7,727 nt of DNA from CAZPEV01 sp964585635 (GTDB taxonomy: Bacteria > Zixibacteria > MSB-5A5 > GN15 > JAAZOE01), in the NCBI GenBank assembly GCA_964585635.1, contig CAZPEV010000156.1, positions 1 through 7,727 on the forward strand, in the 5' to 3' direction. Positions within the stretch are counted from its first letter, which is position 1. Every line of letters starts with the position of its first letter. Below the pieces are notes generated by a model. The model searched no databases and was not told the origin of the DNA. It saw only the letters and a program-made list of their open reading frames with translations. Of this stretch, positions 1-6,302 are shown one piece after another. The translations under genes were made by a program, and so were the position numbers.

Positions 1-1
1 T

Positions 2-484
2 CATGGGACGCTCCGGGCTCTCACCGTCTATCACCTCAACCTGATTGCGGCGGGTGTATTTCCCACGGCCGGGGGCGTTTTGGCCAATCGTATCGCTGCG
101 TGGGACGGCGCTTCCTGGTCGCCGCTCAGCGGGGGGATGCCCGGGTGGGCCTATGCTCTCACGGTCTATGCCAACAAGCTGATCGCGGGGGGGAGCTTTA
201 CCACGGCAGGGGGCGTTTCGGTCCATAAAATTGCTGCCTGGAACGGCTCTTCCTGGTCGCGGCTCGGCTCGGGAATGAATGGTTATGTCGGCGCTCTCGC
301 TGCCTATCACAATAAGCTAATTGCTGGGGGAAGCTTTAGCGCGGCAGGGGGCAAGGTCTCTGCGTTCCTCGCCCAGTGGACCAAATGGGCGCCTGTCTGG
401 GTCGACTCCGATAATGACGGCGTGTCCGATCAAATGGATAACTGCCCTACTATATCCAACCCCACCCAAGCCGATGCGGACTAA
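2..484 (+). CDS. 5'-truncated N-terminal part of giant secreted repeat protein (propeller-like repeats into thrombospondin type 3), ended by an in-frame TAA
   Basis: The frame is open from the left edge, so the true start lies outside the window; the TTG at 80 sits mid-repeat and is not a believable start. The 160 visible residues hold about two and a half copies of a 46-residue repeat. Its core reads IAAW(D/N)G(A/S)SWS, then GM, then AL.VY..(K/N)LIAGGSFTTAGGV, which resembles a beta-propeller blade and suggests an extracellular adhesion or scaffold role (inference). From about residue 135 the sequence becomes a thrombospondin type 3 calcium-binding repeat (DSDNDGVSD, then DNCPTISNP). It stops at TAA 482-484 in the middle of a repeat. 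The same frame continues past the stop for 707 codons in exact repeat register, so this and the next entry are very probably one gene split by a nonsense change or a base error. No signal peptide is visible because the N-terminus is missing. Confidence 0.75.
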   Translation, partial: HGTLRALTVYHLNLIAAGVFPTAGGVLANRIAAWDGASWSPLSGGMPGWAYALTVYANKLIAGGSFTTAGGVSVHKIAAWNGSSWSRLGSGMNGYVGALAAYHNKLIAGGSFSAAGGKVSAFLAQWTKWAPVWVDSDNDGVSDQMDNCPTISNPTQADAD

Positions 485-850
485 GACGGAAATGGTGATG
501 GCTGTGACAATTGTCCGACTATCAGTAACCCCAATCAACAGAATAGCGACGGTGACACCTTTGGTGACGCCTGTGACAATTGTCCGAATGTCAATAACCC
601 CAGCCAAGCCGACGCGGACAACGATGGCAGAGGTGACGCCTGCGACAATTGTCCGACTGTTAGTAATCCCGCTCAGCAGGATGCCGATGGTGATGGGAAG
701 GGGGATTTGTGCGACAATTGTCCGACTGTCAGTAACCTTAATCAGCAAGACATCGATGGTGATGGGAGGGGGGATTTGTGCGACAATTGCCAGACTATCG
801 CCAACCCCGATCAAAAGGATATCGATGGAGATGGTATCGGTAATGTCTGC
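437..850 (+). repeat. Six tandem 69-nt units encoding thrombospondin type 3 repeats
   Basis: Copies of a GACAATTGTCCGACT-like start occur at 437, 506, 575, 644, 713 and 782, each exactly 69 nt apart. A seventh, degenerate unit begins at 851. Each unit encodes 23 residues with two acidic calcium-binding loops and a CDNC cysteine pair. The nucleotide similarity between units is high enough to suggest recent duplication or gene conversion. The in-frame TAA at 482-484 lies in the first unit and does not disturb the spacing. Confidence 0.9.
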
Positions 851-2608
851 GATGATTGTACCGATACCGATGGCGATGGTTATGGCAATCCGGGGTATCC
901 CGTCAACACCTGTGCCCGCGACAACTGCCCAACCGTTTATAATCCCGGCCAGGAGGACTCTAATGGCGACGGAGTTGGGGATAGCTGCCTTGCTAATCCA
1001 ATTTTGTTCCAACCCGCGGCTTACTATTCATCTACATCTCTTAACAGCATAATGGACCTTGTCGCCGCTGACTTTGATGACGACGGATTGCAGGATCTGG
1101 CCGCCGCCAATAGTCTATATAAAGGATCGGGCGAAAAAGCCGTCGTTCTATTCGAGAATATCGGGAATGGCATAATGAATGAATCCGGGAGTTGCTTGTG
1201 GCAAGACGGATCTCGATCACTATGCGCTGCTCGCAGAGAACAAGGAGGCCGTATCGATTTGGCCGCAGTAATCCACGATTGGGGTTATAGCGAGGGTGGC
1301 AATTTTGTTGCGACTTGGCAAAACAATGGGAACTGGTGGTTTCAGCATTTGACTGACGACGACCCGGTTCCGTATGCCGCCGATATCGTCTCCAGTGATT
1401 TCGGTCGCGATGGGTACGCCGACTTCGTCGTCTCTTCACACGATAGTATCTTTTATTTCAACGGCGCATTGCTCTGGTGGCAGGTGATCGGATATCCCTC
1501 AGGCCTGAACGGGTATTATGGGAGTGGCTGCCTATTTGTGGGAGATCTAAATGGCGATAATTACCCAGATATTGCCACCGGGAACACGGGCAATCTATGC
1601 ATCCTGATGTCCGACACAGACGGCGGCGGCCTCTGGCAGGGCTTCAAAACTCCAGTGTGCTATGACTACTTGGATATTCGTTCAATTGCCGGCACCGACC
1701 TGGATAACGACGGGGATACTGACCTATTCTTGGGACAAACGCATTCCATGACTGTCCTCAAGAATAATGGTCTTGGATCCTTTTCTTTGGACCATGTTTA
1801 TTCTCTAAAGAGAGACGACGACAGGTCCTTATTAACGGCTGACCTTAATGGAGATGGCAGAGCAGAAATTATCCTTACCGACTCCAACCGTGTGGCTATA
1901 TGGCAAAATCGTGGAGCTGATACGTTGGAACTAGTTAGAGAGCTGCAATTCCAGGGAGATCCCGGATCCCTGGTAGCCTCTGATCTTAATAACGACGGGT
2001 TGAATGATCTCGCAGTGGCTATCGACCTCGTCGGAAGCGATCAGGTGGCGGTTCTCATGAACTACTGTTTCGACCTGCCGCCTAGCCCGTTTTCCTTGAC
2101 TTTGCCATTGGACAAGGCCACCATCGCGAGTCACCAGGTTGACTTTGCCTGGGAGCAAACCACTGATCCCGAGGGCGATCCTTTCGCATATGCTTTATAT
2201 CTGAGCCGGGATTCCTTGTTCAACCTGGATTCGACGACCGTCTATCCTGGTCTGTCTCAAAACTCCCATAGCGTCAGTCTTACTCCAGCGACATATTATT
2301 GGAAGGTGAGAGCGTATGACTCCGTAGGCGCAGAGAGATGGTCGACCCAAGTTCGAAGTGTTACTATCGCCTTCTGCTGCAACAAGCCGGGCGACGCCAA
2401 TAATGACAATGCCGTCAACGTAGGCGATGCTGTGTACATCATTAACTACATCTTCAAGGGTGGTCCGGCGCCGAGCTGCATGTGCGAAGGCGATGCCAAC
2501 TGTGATTTCGGTGTCAACATTGGGGAGGCCTTCTATATCATTAACTACGTCTTCAAGAGTGGTCCGCCGCCGTGGTGCAACCTGTTATGCCCAATCTGCT
2601 TGTTTTAA
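485..2608 (+). CDS. C-terminal part of the same secreted protein: thrombospondin type 3 repeats, FG-GAP/VCBS repeats, Fn3-like domain, type I dockerin
   Basis: This continues the preceding frame after TAA 482-484. The first possible start codon after that stop is a TTG at 707 in mid-repeat, with no credible ribosome site, so independent translation is unlikely. Domains in order: thrombospondin type 3 units of 23 residues (DNCPT.SNP..QQD.DGDG.GD.C) to about 990. Next come at least six FG-GAP/VCBS calcium loops such as ADFDDDGLQDL, GDLNGDNYPDI, TDLDNDGDTDL, ADLNGDGRAEI and SDLNNDGLNDL (about 1055-2030). An Fn3-like module follows (about 2080-2370; YYWKVRAYDS). Last is a two-repeat type I dockerin (about 2390-2580; GDANNDNAVNVGDAVYIINY and a second DAN..FGVNIGEAFYIINY copy). 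Such dockerins bind cohesins by calcium-dependent contact; no cohesin is visible here. The loop at about 1237-1254 is abnormal (RREQGG in place of D.D.DG), with signs of a local frame problem. The gene may be a pseudogene. Confidence 0.8.
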   Translation, partial: DGNGDGCDNCPTISNPNQQNSDGDTFGDACDNCPNVNNPSQADADNDGRGDACDNCPTVSNPAQQDADGDGKGDLCDNCPTVSNLNQQDIDGDGRGDLCDNCQTIANPDQKDIDGDGIGNVCDDCTDTDGDGYGNPGYPVNTCARDNCPTVYNPGQEDSNGDGVGDSCLANPILFQPAAYYSSTSLNSIMDLVAADFDDDGLQDLAAANSLYKGSGEKAVVLFENIGNGIMNESGSCLWQDGSRSLCAARREQGGRIDLAAVIHDWGYSEGGNFVATWQNNGNWWFQHLTDDDPVPYAADIVSSDFGRDGYADFVVSSHDSIFYFNGALLWWQVIGYPSGLNGYYGSGCLFVGDLNGDNYPDIATGNTGNLCILMSDTDGGGLWQGFKTPVCYDYLDIRSIAGTDLDNDGDTDLFLGQTHSMTVLKNNGLGSFSLDHVYSLKRDDDRSLLTADLNGDGRAEIILTDSNRVAIWQNRGADTLELVRELQFQGDPGSLVASDLNNDGLNDLAVAIDLVGSDQVAVLMNYCFDLPPSPFSLTLPLDKATIASHQVDFAWEQTTDPEGDPFAYALYLSRDSLFNLDSTTVYPGLSQNSHSVSLTPATYYWKVRAYDSVGAERWSTQVRSVTIAFCCNKPGDANNDNAVNVGDAVYIINYIFKGGPAPSCMCEGDANCDFGVNIGEAFYIINYVFKSGPPPWCNLLCPICLF

Positions 2609-2632
2609 GGCAGCACGGCGAAATTGACGGGT

Positions 2633-2658
2633 ACCCCATCCCCTCCGGGGGGTGGGGT
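2633..2658. repeat. GC-rich palindrome just after the dockerin gene
   Basis: The arms ACCCCATCCCC (2633-2643) and its partner at 2648-2658 form an 11-bp stem with one G-T wobble around a four-base loop. It starts 25 nt after the stop codon of the dockerin gene. No T-run follows, so it is more likely an intergenic palindrome or a transcript-end stabiliser than the terminator itself. Its C-rich then G-rich design resembles the palindromes in the 5820-6133 repeat region. Confidence 0.6.
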
Positions 2659-2709
2659 CTTCCCGCCGCCGCGTTAATGCCCTCCCTACGAACGTTTTGG
2701 TTGGCGTAC

Positions 2710-2737
2710 GCCCTCGTGCGCGAGGGCCTTGCTTTTT
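2710..2737 (+). terminator. Intrinsic terminator
   Basis: A perfect 7-bp stem GCCCTCG/CGAGGGC (2710-2716 and 2721-2727) encloses a TGCG tetraloop. It is followed after five bases by TTTTT at 2733-2737. It lies about 100 nt downstream of the dockerin gene and before the acetyltransferase gene, so it fits as the end of the first transcript. Confidence 0.65.
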
Positions 2738-2756
2738 CTACATCAAGACATATAAT
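2729..2756 (+). promoter_or_regulatory. Sigma-70-like promoter for the acetyltransferase gene
   Basis: TTGCTT (2729-2734) and a perfect TATAAT (2751-2756) are separated by 16 nt. The -35 half overlaps the tail of the preceding terminator. Transcription would start near 2763 and give a leader of about 77 nt before the ATG at 2840. The perfect -10 box is the strongest evidence; the -35 match is limited to TTG. Confidence 0.55.
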
Positions 2757-2839
2757 ACGGCATGCCCGAAGGTAAACGAAGCATTGGGTTGCCAGACCGT
2801 CCGGCATAGGGCCACCCCGCAATTGAGCATGGTGAGAGC

Positions 2840-3373
2840 ATGAACATAGACACCGACACCTTGACTATCCGGCCTTTTGATGAGGCGGTCGATTCGATTG
2901 ACGAACTGACCGGGCTGCTCCATCGCGCCTATAAGGCTCTGGCCGACATGGGCCTCAAATACCTGGCCACCTACCAGGACACCGCCACCACCCGCCGTCG
3001 GATTTCGAACGGCACCTGCTTTGTCGTCCTCCATGACGGCCGAATAATCGGTACCATCACCTTCAAAATGCCGCATGACGGCCATGGCTCCGCCTGGCTT
3101 GACCGAGCCGATGTCGGCCATGTCAGCCAGATGGCGGTCGAACCGGCTTTTCAGGGGCGGGGAATCGGCGGCCGGCTAATACACCACGCCGAGGATTACG
3201 CCCGGCGGCAAGGCCTGACCGAACTGGCTCTCGACACCTCCGAAAAAGCCGCTCATCTGATCTCCTGGTACGAGCGTCTCGGGTACCGATTCATCGATTA
3301 TGTCCAGTGGGACGTCACCAACTATCGCAGCGTGGTGATGAGCAAGACGCTGAACGGGATGGGCGATAGCTGA
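2840..3373 (+). CDS. GNAT-family N-acetyltransferase
   Basis: This 177-residue cytoplasmic protein should transfer an acetyl group from acetyl-CoA to an amine; the substrate cannot be read from sequence. The GNAT core is clear: a beta-4 strand at HVSQMAVEP (residues 94-102), then the pyrophosphate-binding loop QGRGIG (105-110; the family pattern Q/R-x-x-G-x-G/A) and helix GRLIHHAEDYARRQG. The late motif SWYERLGYRF (142-151) holds the Tyr that often acts as general acid. The length is normal for a single-domain member. The ATG at 2840 has only a weak GGTGAG three bases upstream, and an ATG at 2829 is out of frame. A promoter-like pair upstream and a terminator between it and the first gene suggest it is transcribed alone. 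It has no evident partner in the window. A resistance, protein-modifying or small-molecule role are all possible. Confidence 0.9.
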   Translation: MNIDTDTLTIRPFDEAVDSIDELTGLLHRAYKALADMGLKYLATYQDTATTRRRISNGTCFVVLHDGRIIGTITFKMPHDGHGSAWLDRADVGHVSQMAVEPAFQGRGIGGRLIHHAEDYARRQGLTELALDTSEKAAHLISWYERLGYRFIDYVQWDVTNYRSVVMSKTLNGMGDS

Positions 3374-3382
3374 AGATTGGCC

Positions 3383-3436
3383 GGTCATGGCCGCCGGACC
3401 TCTCGGATCATGACCTCCCCTGGAAAGTTTTTCTTT
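3383..3436 (+). terminator. Possible terminator after the acetyltransferase gene
   Basis: GGTCATG (3383-3389) and CATGACC (3409-3415) are perfect 7-bp inverted arms around a 19-nt GC-rich loop that can fold further. A T-rich run, GTTTTTCTTT, ends about 20 nt later. The gap between stem and T-run is longer than in a classical intrinsic terminator, so this is tentative. Confidence 0.3.
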
Positions 3437-3462
3437 GCCATCTACCGCCCCATCATTATAGA
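3435..3462 (+). promoter_or_regulatory. Candidate promoter for the outer-membrane protein / WD40-CsgG operon
   Basis: TTGCCA (3435-3440) and TATAGA (3457-3462) are spaced by 16 nt, a reasonable sigma-70-like pair. A start near 3469 would give a leader of about 135 nt before the ATG at 3605. No operator could be identified. Confidence 0.4.
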
Positions 3463-3466
3463 TTAT

Positions 3467-3553
3467 CCCGGAATTACCGGGTTGGAGAGGCTGGGCTGTT
3501 GAGGAGATTCCAGCACTTTCAAATGACAGAACCCGCTCACCTGGCAGGTGGGC
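3467..3553 (+). other. Two small hairpins in the leader of the operon
   Basis: The first is CCCGG, loop AATTA, CCGGG (3467-3481). The second is GCTCACCT, loop GGC, AGGTGGGC (3535-3553), an 8-bp stem with one G-T wobble. Both would lie in the 5' leader if the promoter at 3435 is real. They do not match a riboswitch class that I recognise, and neither overlaps the ribosome binding site at 3593-3600. Confidence 0.35.
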
Positions 3554-3592
3554 TCCGATAGAAAAATGAAGCGCGAATCTTGAAGAAAACCC

Positions 3593-3600
3593 AAGGAGGA
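3593..3600 (+). promoter_or_regulatory. Strong ribosome binding site
   Basis: AAGGAGGA lies four bases before the ATG at 3605. This near-perfect Shine-Dalgarno sequence fixes the start of the outer-membrane protein and implies high translation. Confidence 0.8.
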
Positions 3601-3604
3601 AACC

Positions 3605-4102
3605 ATGAGACATCTGCTGATCGGTATCCTGGCAGCGATAATGCTCTGCGCGAGCGCTACAGCGCAGGTGCAAAAGGGGGACAAGGAAGTTCAGTTTCTC
3701 GGCTCCATAGTCTCGGTCGAGTCGATTACCATTTTCATGGCGCAACTGACCTACGGAGTGATGGTCACACCCAACCTGGAACTGGGTGTGGGGCCGACAA
3801 TCACTCATATGTCGTTCGGCGGCCTGAGCGACACTCGACTGAGCGCGGCATTTTTCGGCCGCTATAACTTCTCGGTTGCGACCAAGACGGTCCCGTATGT
3901 CTCGGGCCAGTGGTACCAACTTGATTTCTCGCCGGATGAACCGCTCAGCTTCACCGACGCCTCATATGTTCAGTTCGGCGGCGGGGTCAAATATTTCGTC
4001 AATCCCCACGTCGCCTACGATTTCTCCGGCAACTTGGGATTCGCCCTTGCCGGCGGCTCCGGTGTCCTGATGTTGCTGGGAGGCCTGTCGTACTTTTTCT
4101 AA
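3605..4102 (+). CDS. Small outer-membrane beta-barrel protein
   Basis: This 165-residue exported protein has a typical signal peptide: basic MRH, then the hydrophobic stretch LLIGILAAIMLCA, and a predicted cleavage after ATA at residue 20. The mature part alternates hydrophobic and polar residues in short strands rich in aromatic residues and glycine, for example LELGVGPTITHMSF, LSAAFFGRYNFS, VPYVSGQWYQLDF, VQFGGGVKYFV and VAYDFSGNLGFAL. It ends in Y-F-F, the C-terminal aromatic signal common to outer-membrane barrels. About eight strands fit the OmpX/OmpW or opacity-like size class, but I see no family-defining motif. A very strong ribosome site precedes it. The next gene starts 58 nt after its stop on the same strand with no terminator between, so the two are probably cotranscribed and may act together at the cell envelope. 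The function is unassigned. Confidence 0.75.
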   Translation: MRHLLIGILAAIMLCASATAQVQKGDKEVQFLGSIVSVESITIFMAQLTYGVMVTPNLELGVGPTITHMSFGGLSDTRLSAAFFGRYNFSVATKTVPYVSGQWYQLDFSPDEPLSFTDASYVQFGGGVKYFVNPHVAYDFSGNLGFALAGGSGVLMLLGGLSYFF

Positions 4103-4160
4103 GCGGACGGCCTCAGACGGTCGGAGTCGAAAAGGCTCTCCACTAACAAAGGATATGGGC

Positions 4161-5711
4161 ATGAGACTATCTTACCTGTTGCCGTTGGCTTTCTATCTTG
4201 CTACACCGGCGGCGGCGCAGCTTAATCAATACTTTGAGCGTGAGATCCCGGTGGCGACGTCGGAAGTCACCGCGGCCAGGTTCAGCGACGACGGTCGGCT
4301 TCTGGCCTATGGCACAAAGGAGGGCCGCCTTTTTATCTGGGATATCAAGGCCGCGACGCTCGCCGGCGAGATGGCGTACCACAAGAGCAAGGTAACGGCC
4401 CTGGCGTTTGATGCCGCCGGCCGCTACCTCGTGTCCGGCTCGGACGACAAAGATATCGTCGTCTGGGACTTGCAGACCTATAAGCCGCAGACGGTCATCA
4501 AGGATTTCAAATCCTCCATCCGGCAGCTCGACCTCAGCCCCAACGGCAAACTGCTGGCGGCCTGCGGCGCCAAGAAGGAGATGCTCTGCTGGGAGTTTCC
4601 CTCCGGCTACTTCCGAGGTCGGCTGACGGGGCATGGTAAGGACGTCGTTTTTTGCGCTTTCAACGACCGTAGCGATCAATTGGTCTCCGTCGGCCAAGTC
4701 AGGAAGATAATCGTCTGGAACGCCGGCACGCTTCGGCCGGTCCGCGAAAACGAAATCTCCGTTCACACCCTGGCCAATTCGGGCAATGAAATATCGTCGG
4801 CTGCCCTCAGCGCCGACCGGCGGTTTTTGGCCGTCGGGGTCGAGGAACATGTCCTGGCCAAAGGGGGTGACCGGATGGAATTCCGCTACCATACCGCCTT
4901 CTATGATTGGGCCGACGGCACCCTGCTTAAAGTCCTGGAGGGGAACGAGCGGGCCGTCGATAGGTTGTCTCTGTCGCCTGACGTGACGTATCTTTTGACA
5001 GATAATTCCACGCTGCGGGAGCATCGTATCTCGTTTTGGGATATTCTGGGCGGCGTGGTCGAAAAGAATTACCCGATCGAGGGGGCCATCACCTCCTTTG
5101 ATCTTTCGCTGGACGGCGAATGGCTGGCGGTCGCCATCGCCGGGAGCGGATCGCGGCGGGAAGCTGTTCTGGCATTGTGGAAGTTGCAGGGTATCAATGC
5201 CTATACTCCTATGCCTGAGCCATCGTTGACGCCGGTGGCCGAGGCCGGCTTTGGCGGCAAGATCAGTCTGACGGGACCGGCGGAGCCGTTGCTCTCGCCT
5301 GACCAACCGCGGGTCATGGCGGTCATGTATCTGGAACCGCTTGGTATCGATTCGGGGGTGGCGCGGTTTATCACCGAGGATATTGAAAGCCGGTTGGTCA
5401 ATCATAGCTCCTTTGTCAAAGTGGTCGAGCGCAACCAGATCGACCAGATCGTGCGGGAACTGAAATATGTCCAGTCGGGGATGACCCAAGCGCAGGCGAT
5501 CGAGATCGGCAAGCATCTGGCGGCGGCGTATCTGATCATCGGCAGCGTGCAGAAGATCGGGCACGATCTGACGGTCATGGTCAAGCTGGTCAACGTGGAG
5601 ACATCGGCCATCGTCGGGACGCGGGGGGTCATCTGCACCAACGCCTCGATGCGGGATATTTTCAATATGGTTTCCATCCTTGCCCCGACGATTGCGAAGC
5701 TCGATAAATAA
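4161..5711 (+). CDS. Exported WD40-repeat protein with C-terminal CsgG-like domain
   Basis: This is a 516-residue exported protein. The ATG at 4161 is preferred over the one at 4155 because AAAGGA (4148-4153) is seven bases before 4161 but only one base before 4155. The signal peptide MRLSYLLPLAFYLATPAAA ends before Q20; there is no lipobox cysteine. Seven WD40-like units follow, each ending in a W-D-like corner: FIWD (58-61), VVWD (100-103), LCWE (142-145), IVWN (184-187), FYDW (247-250), SFWD (291-294), ALWK (337-340). This is the number needed for a closed seven-bladed propeller. A proline-rich linker (about 345-380) leads to a CsgG-like domain (383-490): RVMAVMYLEP, then VVERNQIDQIVRELKYVQSG, then GKHLAAAYLIIGSVQKIG and LVNVETSAIVGTRG. 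CsgG relatives form or assist outer-membrane secretion assemblies, and WD40 propellers bind protein partners. A periplasmic scaffold or envelope-assembly role is inference. It follows the outer-membrane barrel gene in a probable operon. Confidence 0.85.
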   Translation: MRLSYLLPLAFYLATPAAAQLNQYFEREIPVATSEVTAARFSDDGRLLAYGTKEGRLFIWDIKAATLAGEMAYHKSKVTALAFDAAGRYLVSGSDDKDIVVWDLQTYKPQTVIKDFKSSIRQLDLSPNGKLLAACGAKKEMLCWEFPSGYFRGRLTGHGKDVVFCAFNDRSDQLVSVGQVRKIIVWNAGTLRPVRENEISVHTLANSGNEISSAALSADRRFLAVGVEEHVLAKGGDRMEFRYHTAFYDWADGTLLKVLEGNERAVDRLSLSPDVTYLLTDNSTLREHRISFWDILGGVVEKNYPIEGAITSFDLSLDGEWLAVAIAGSGSRREAVLALWKLQGINAYTPMPEPSLTPVAEAGFGGKISLTGPAEPLLSPDQPRVMAVMYLEPLGIDSGVARFITEDIESRLVNHSSFVKVVERNQIDQIVRELKYVQSGMTQAQAIEIGKHLAAAYLIIGSVQKIGHDLTVMVKLVNVETSAIVGTRGVICTNASMRDIFNMVSILAPTIAKLDK

Positions 5712-5770
5712 GGATGTTCCTTCTGACGAAATTTCCTGGTAACATCATGACATTAATGGAAATGCCGGGG

Positions 5771-5793
5771 ATTGGGTTCGTTCGATCATTTTT
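5771..5793 (+). repeat. TTGGGTTCRTT motif, copy 1
   Basis: ATTGGGTTCGTT followed by CGATCATTTT matches copy 3 (5967-5988) at 20 of 22 positions. It lies about 60 nt downstream of the WD40-CsgG stop codon. Confidence 0.6.
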
Positions 5794-5819
5794 GTGAGGC
5801 GGGCCGCCCTCACCCCAGA

Positions 5820-5842
5820 CCCCTCTCCCACGGGGAGAGGGG
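5820..5842. repeat. Palindrome CCCCTCTCCC/GGGAGAGGGG
   Basis: Perfect 10-bp arms (5820-5829 and 5833-5842) surround a three-base loop ACG, preceded by CCCTCACCCCAGA. From general knowledge, CCCTCTCCC..GGGAGAGGG palindromes are dispersed intergenic repeats in several bacterial groups; this assignment is by eye. No T-run follows, so it is not a standard terminator, although it could protect the 3' end of the operon transcript. Confidence 0.7.
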
Positions 5843-5870
5843 CTGCGGAAGGCGTAACCAAGTTCTTTGC

Positions 5871-5892
5871 CCAAAATGAACCCAAGTTTTGG
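5871..5892 (-). repeat. TTGGGTTCRTT motif, copy 2 (inverted), inside a small palindrome
   Basis: AAAATGAACCCAA (5873-5885) is the reverse complement of TTGGGTTCATTTT, the same motif core as copies 1 and 3 but on the opposite strand. The arms CCAAAA (5871-5876) and TTTTGG (5887-5892) also make a 6-bp inverted repeat around it. Confidence 0.45.
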
Positions 5893-5966
5893 CCGCGCGT
5901 TGAAATGGAGAGGTTGGCGCCATTCATATGCCACACAAGCAGATACGGGCGTCGGAGTCGGAGTAA

Positions 5967-5988
5967 ATTGGGTTCGTTTTATCATTTT
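5967..5988 (+). repeat. TTGGGTTCRTT motif, copy 3
   Basis: ATTGGGTTCGTT followed by TTATCATTTT matches copy 1 at 20 of 22 positions. The two copies bracket the 5820-5842 palindrome and the inverted copy, about 196 nt apart. Confidence 0.6.
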
Positions 5989-6032
5989 AGGGGGCCCCAC
6001 GTTTTTGTCACCCGGCTCCGCTATCGTATCGG

Positions 6033-6070
6033 CCCTCCCCCTTCCCCTCCCGACGGAGGGGAGATTTGCG
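6033..6070 (+). repeat. 38-nt direct repeat, copy A, with internal hairpin
   Basis: It begins CCCTCCCCCTTCCCCTCC and ends GGAGGGGAGATTTGCG. Arms CCCCTCC (6044-6050) and GGAGGGG (6055-6061) form a perfect 7-bp stem around CGAC, extendable by one T-A and one wobble pair. Copy B, 63 nt further on, differs at one position. This C-rich palindrome unit is probably a dispersed intergenic repeat. Confidence 0.8.
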
Positions 6071-6095
6071 GCAGTTTGATCCTGCCTCTGTCCAT

Positions 6096-6133
6096 CCCTC
6101 CCCCTTCCCCTCCCGAAGGAGGGGAGATTTGCG
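6096..6133 (+). repeat. 38-nt direct repeat, copy B, with internal hairpin
   Basis: This is identical to copy A at 37 of 38 positions; the loop is CGAA instead of CGAC. The 25-nt spacer between copies (6071-6095) is unlike the repeat. With only two units and a C/G-rich palindromic repeat it is not a CRISPR array. Confidence 0.8.
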
Positions 6134-6302
6134 CCTGCGGATTTGGCTTATAGGCATAATTATAGACTCCACGGGGCTTCCCCCAATAAAGCCGGTGCGG
6201 TAGCGTTTAGCATCGATGTTGTAGCGATGTCGCGTTTGATTGGATTTGGCATGAGATGTCGACCTGCTCACTGCGCGACTCATCAGCCCTAAGGTATATG
6301 TT

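Noticed and set aside
482..484. Genetic-code change in which TAA is a sense codon
   Set aside because: TAA terminates the dockerin, barrel and WD40-CsgG genes at sensible positions, so TAA is a normal stop here.
317..1052. Long open frames on both strands over the thrombospondin repeats
   Set aside because: They repeat with the same 69-nt period (for example TIVRLSVTPI) because the DNA is periodic and free of stops in other frames. The calcium-loop frame is the meaningful one.
3176..3919. 247-residue minus-strand open frame
   Set aside because: It overlaps the acetyltransferase and barrel genes in antisense, shows no domain and has no ribosome site.
4167..5564. 465-residue open frame on the minus strand
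   Set aside because: It is antisense to the clear WD40-CsgG gene. It is rich in R, P, D and Q with no domain, and arises from the GC-rich third codon positions of the real gene.
6033..6133. CRISPR-like arrangement of two repeats and a spacer
   Set aside because: There are only two units, the repeat is a C-run/G-run palindrome, and no cas gene is present.
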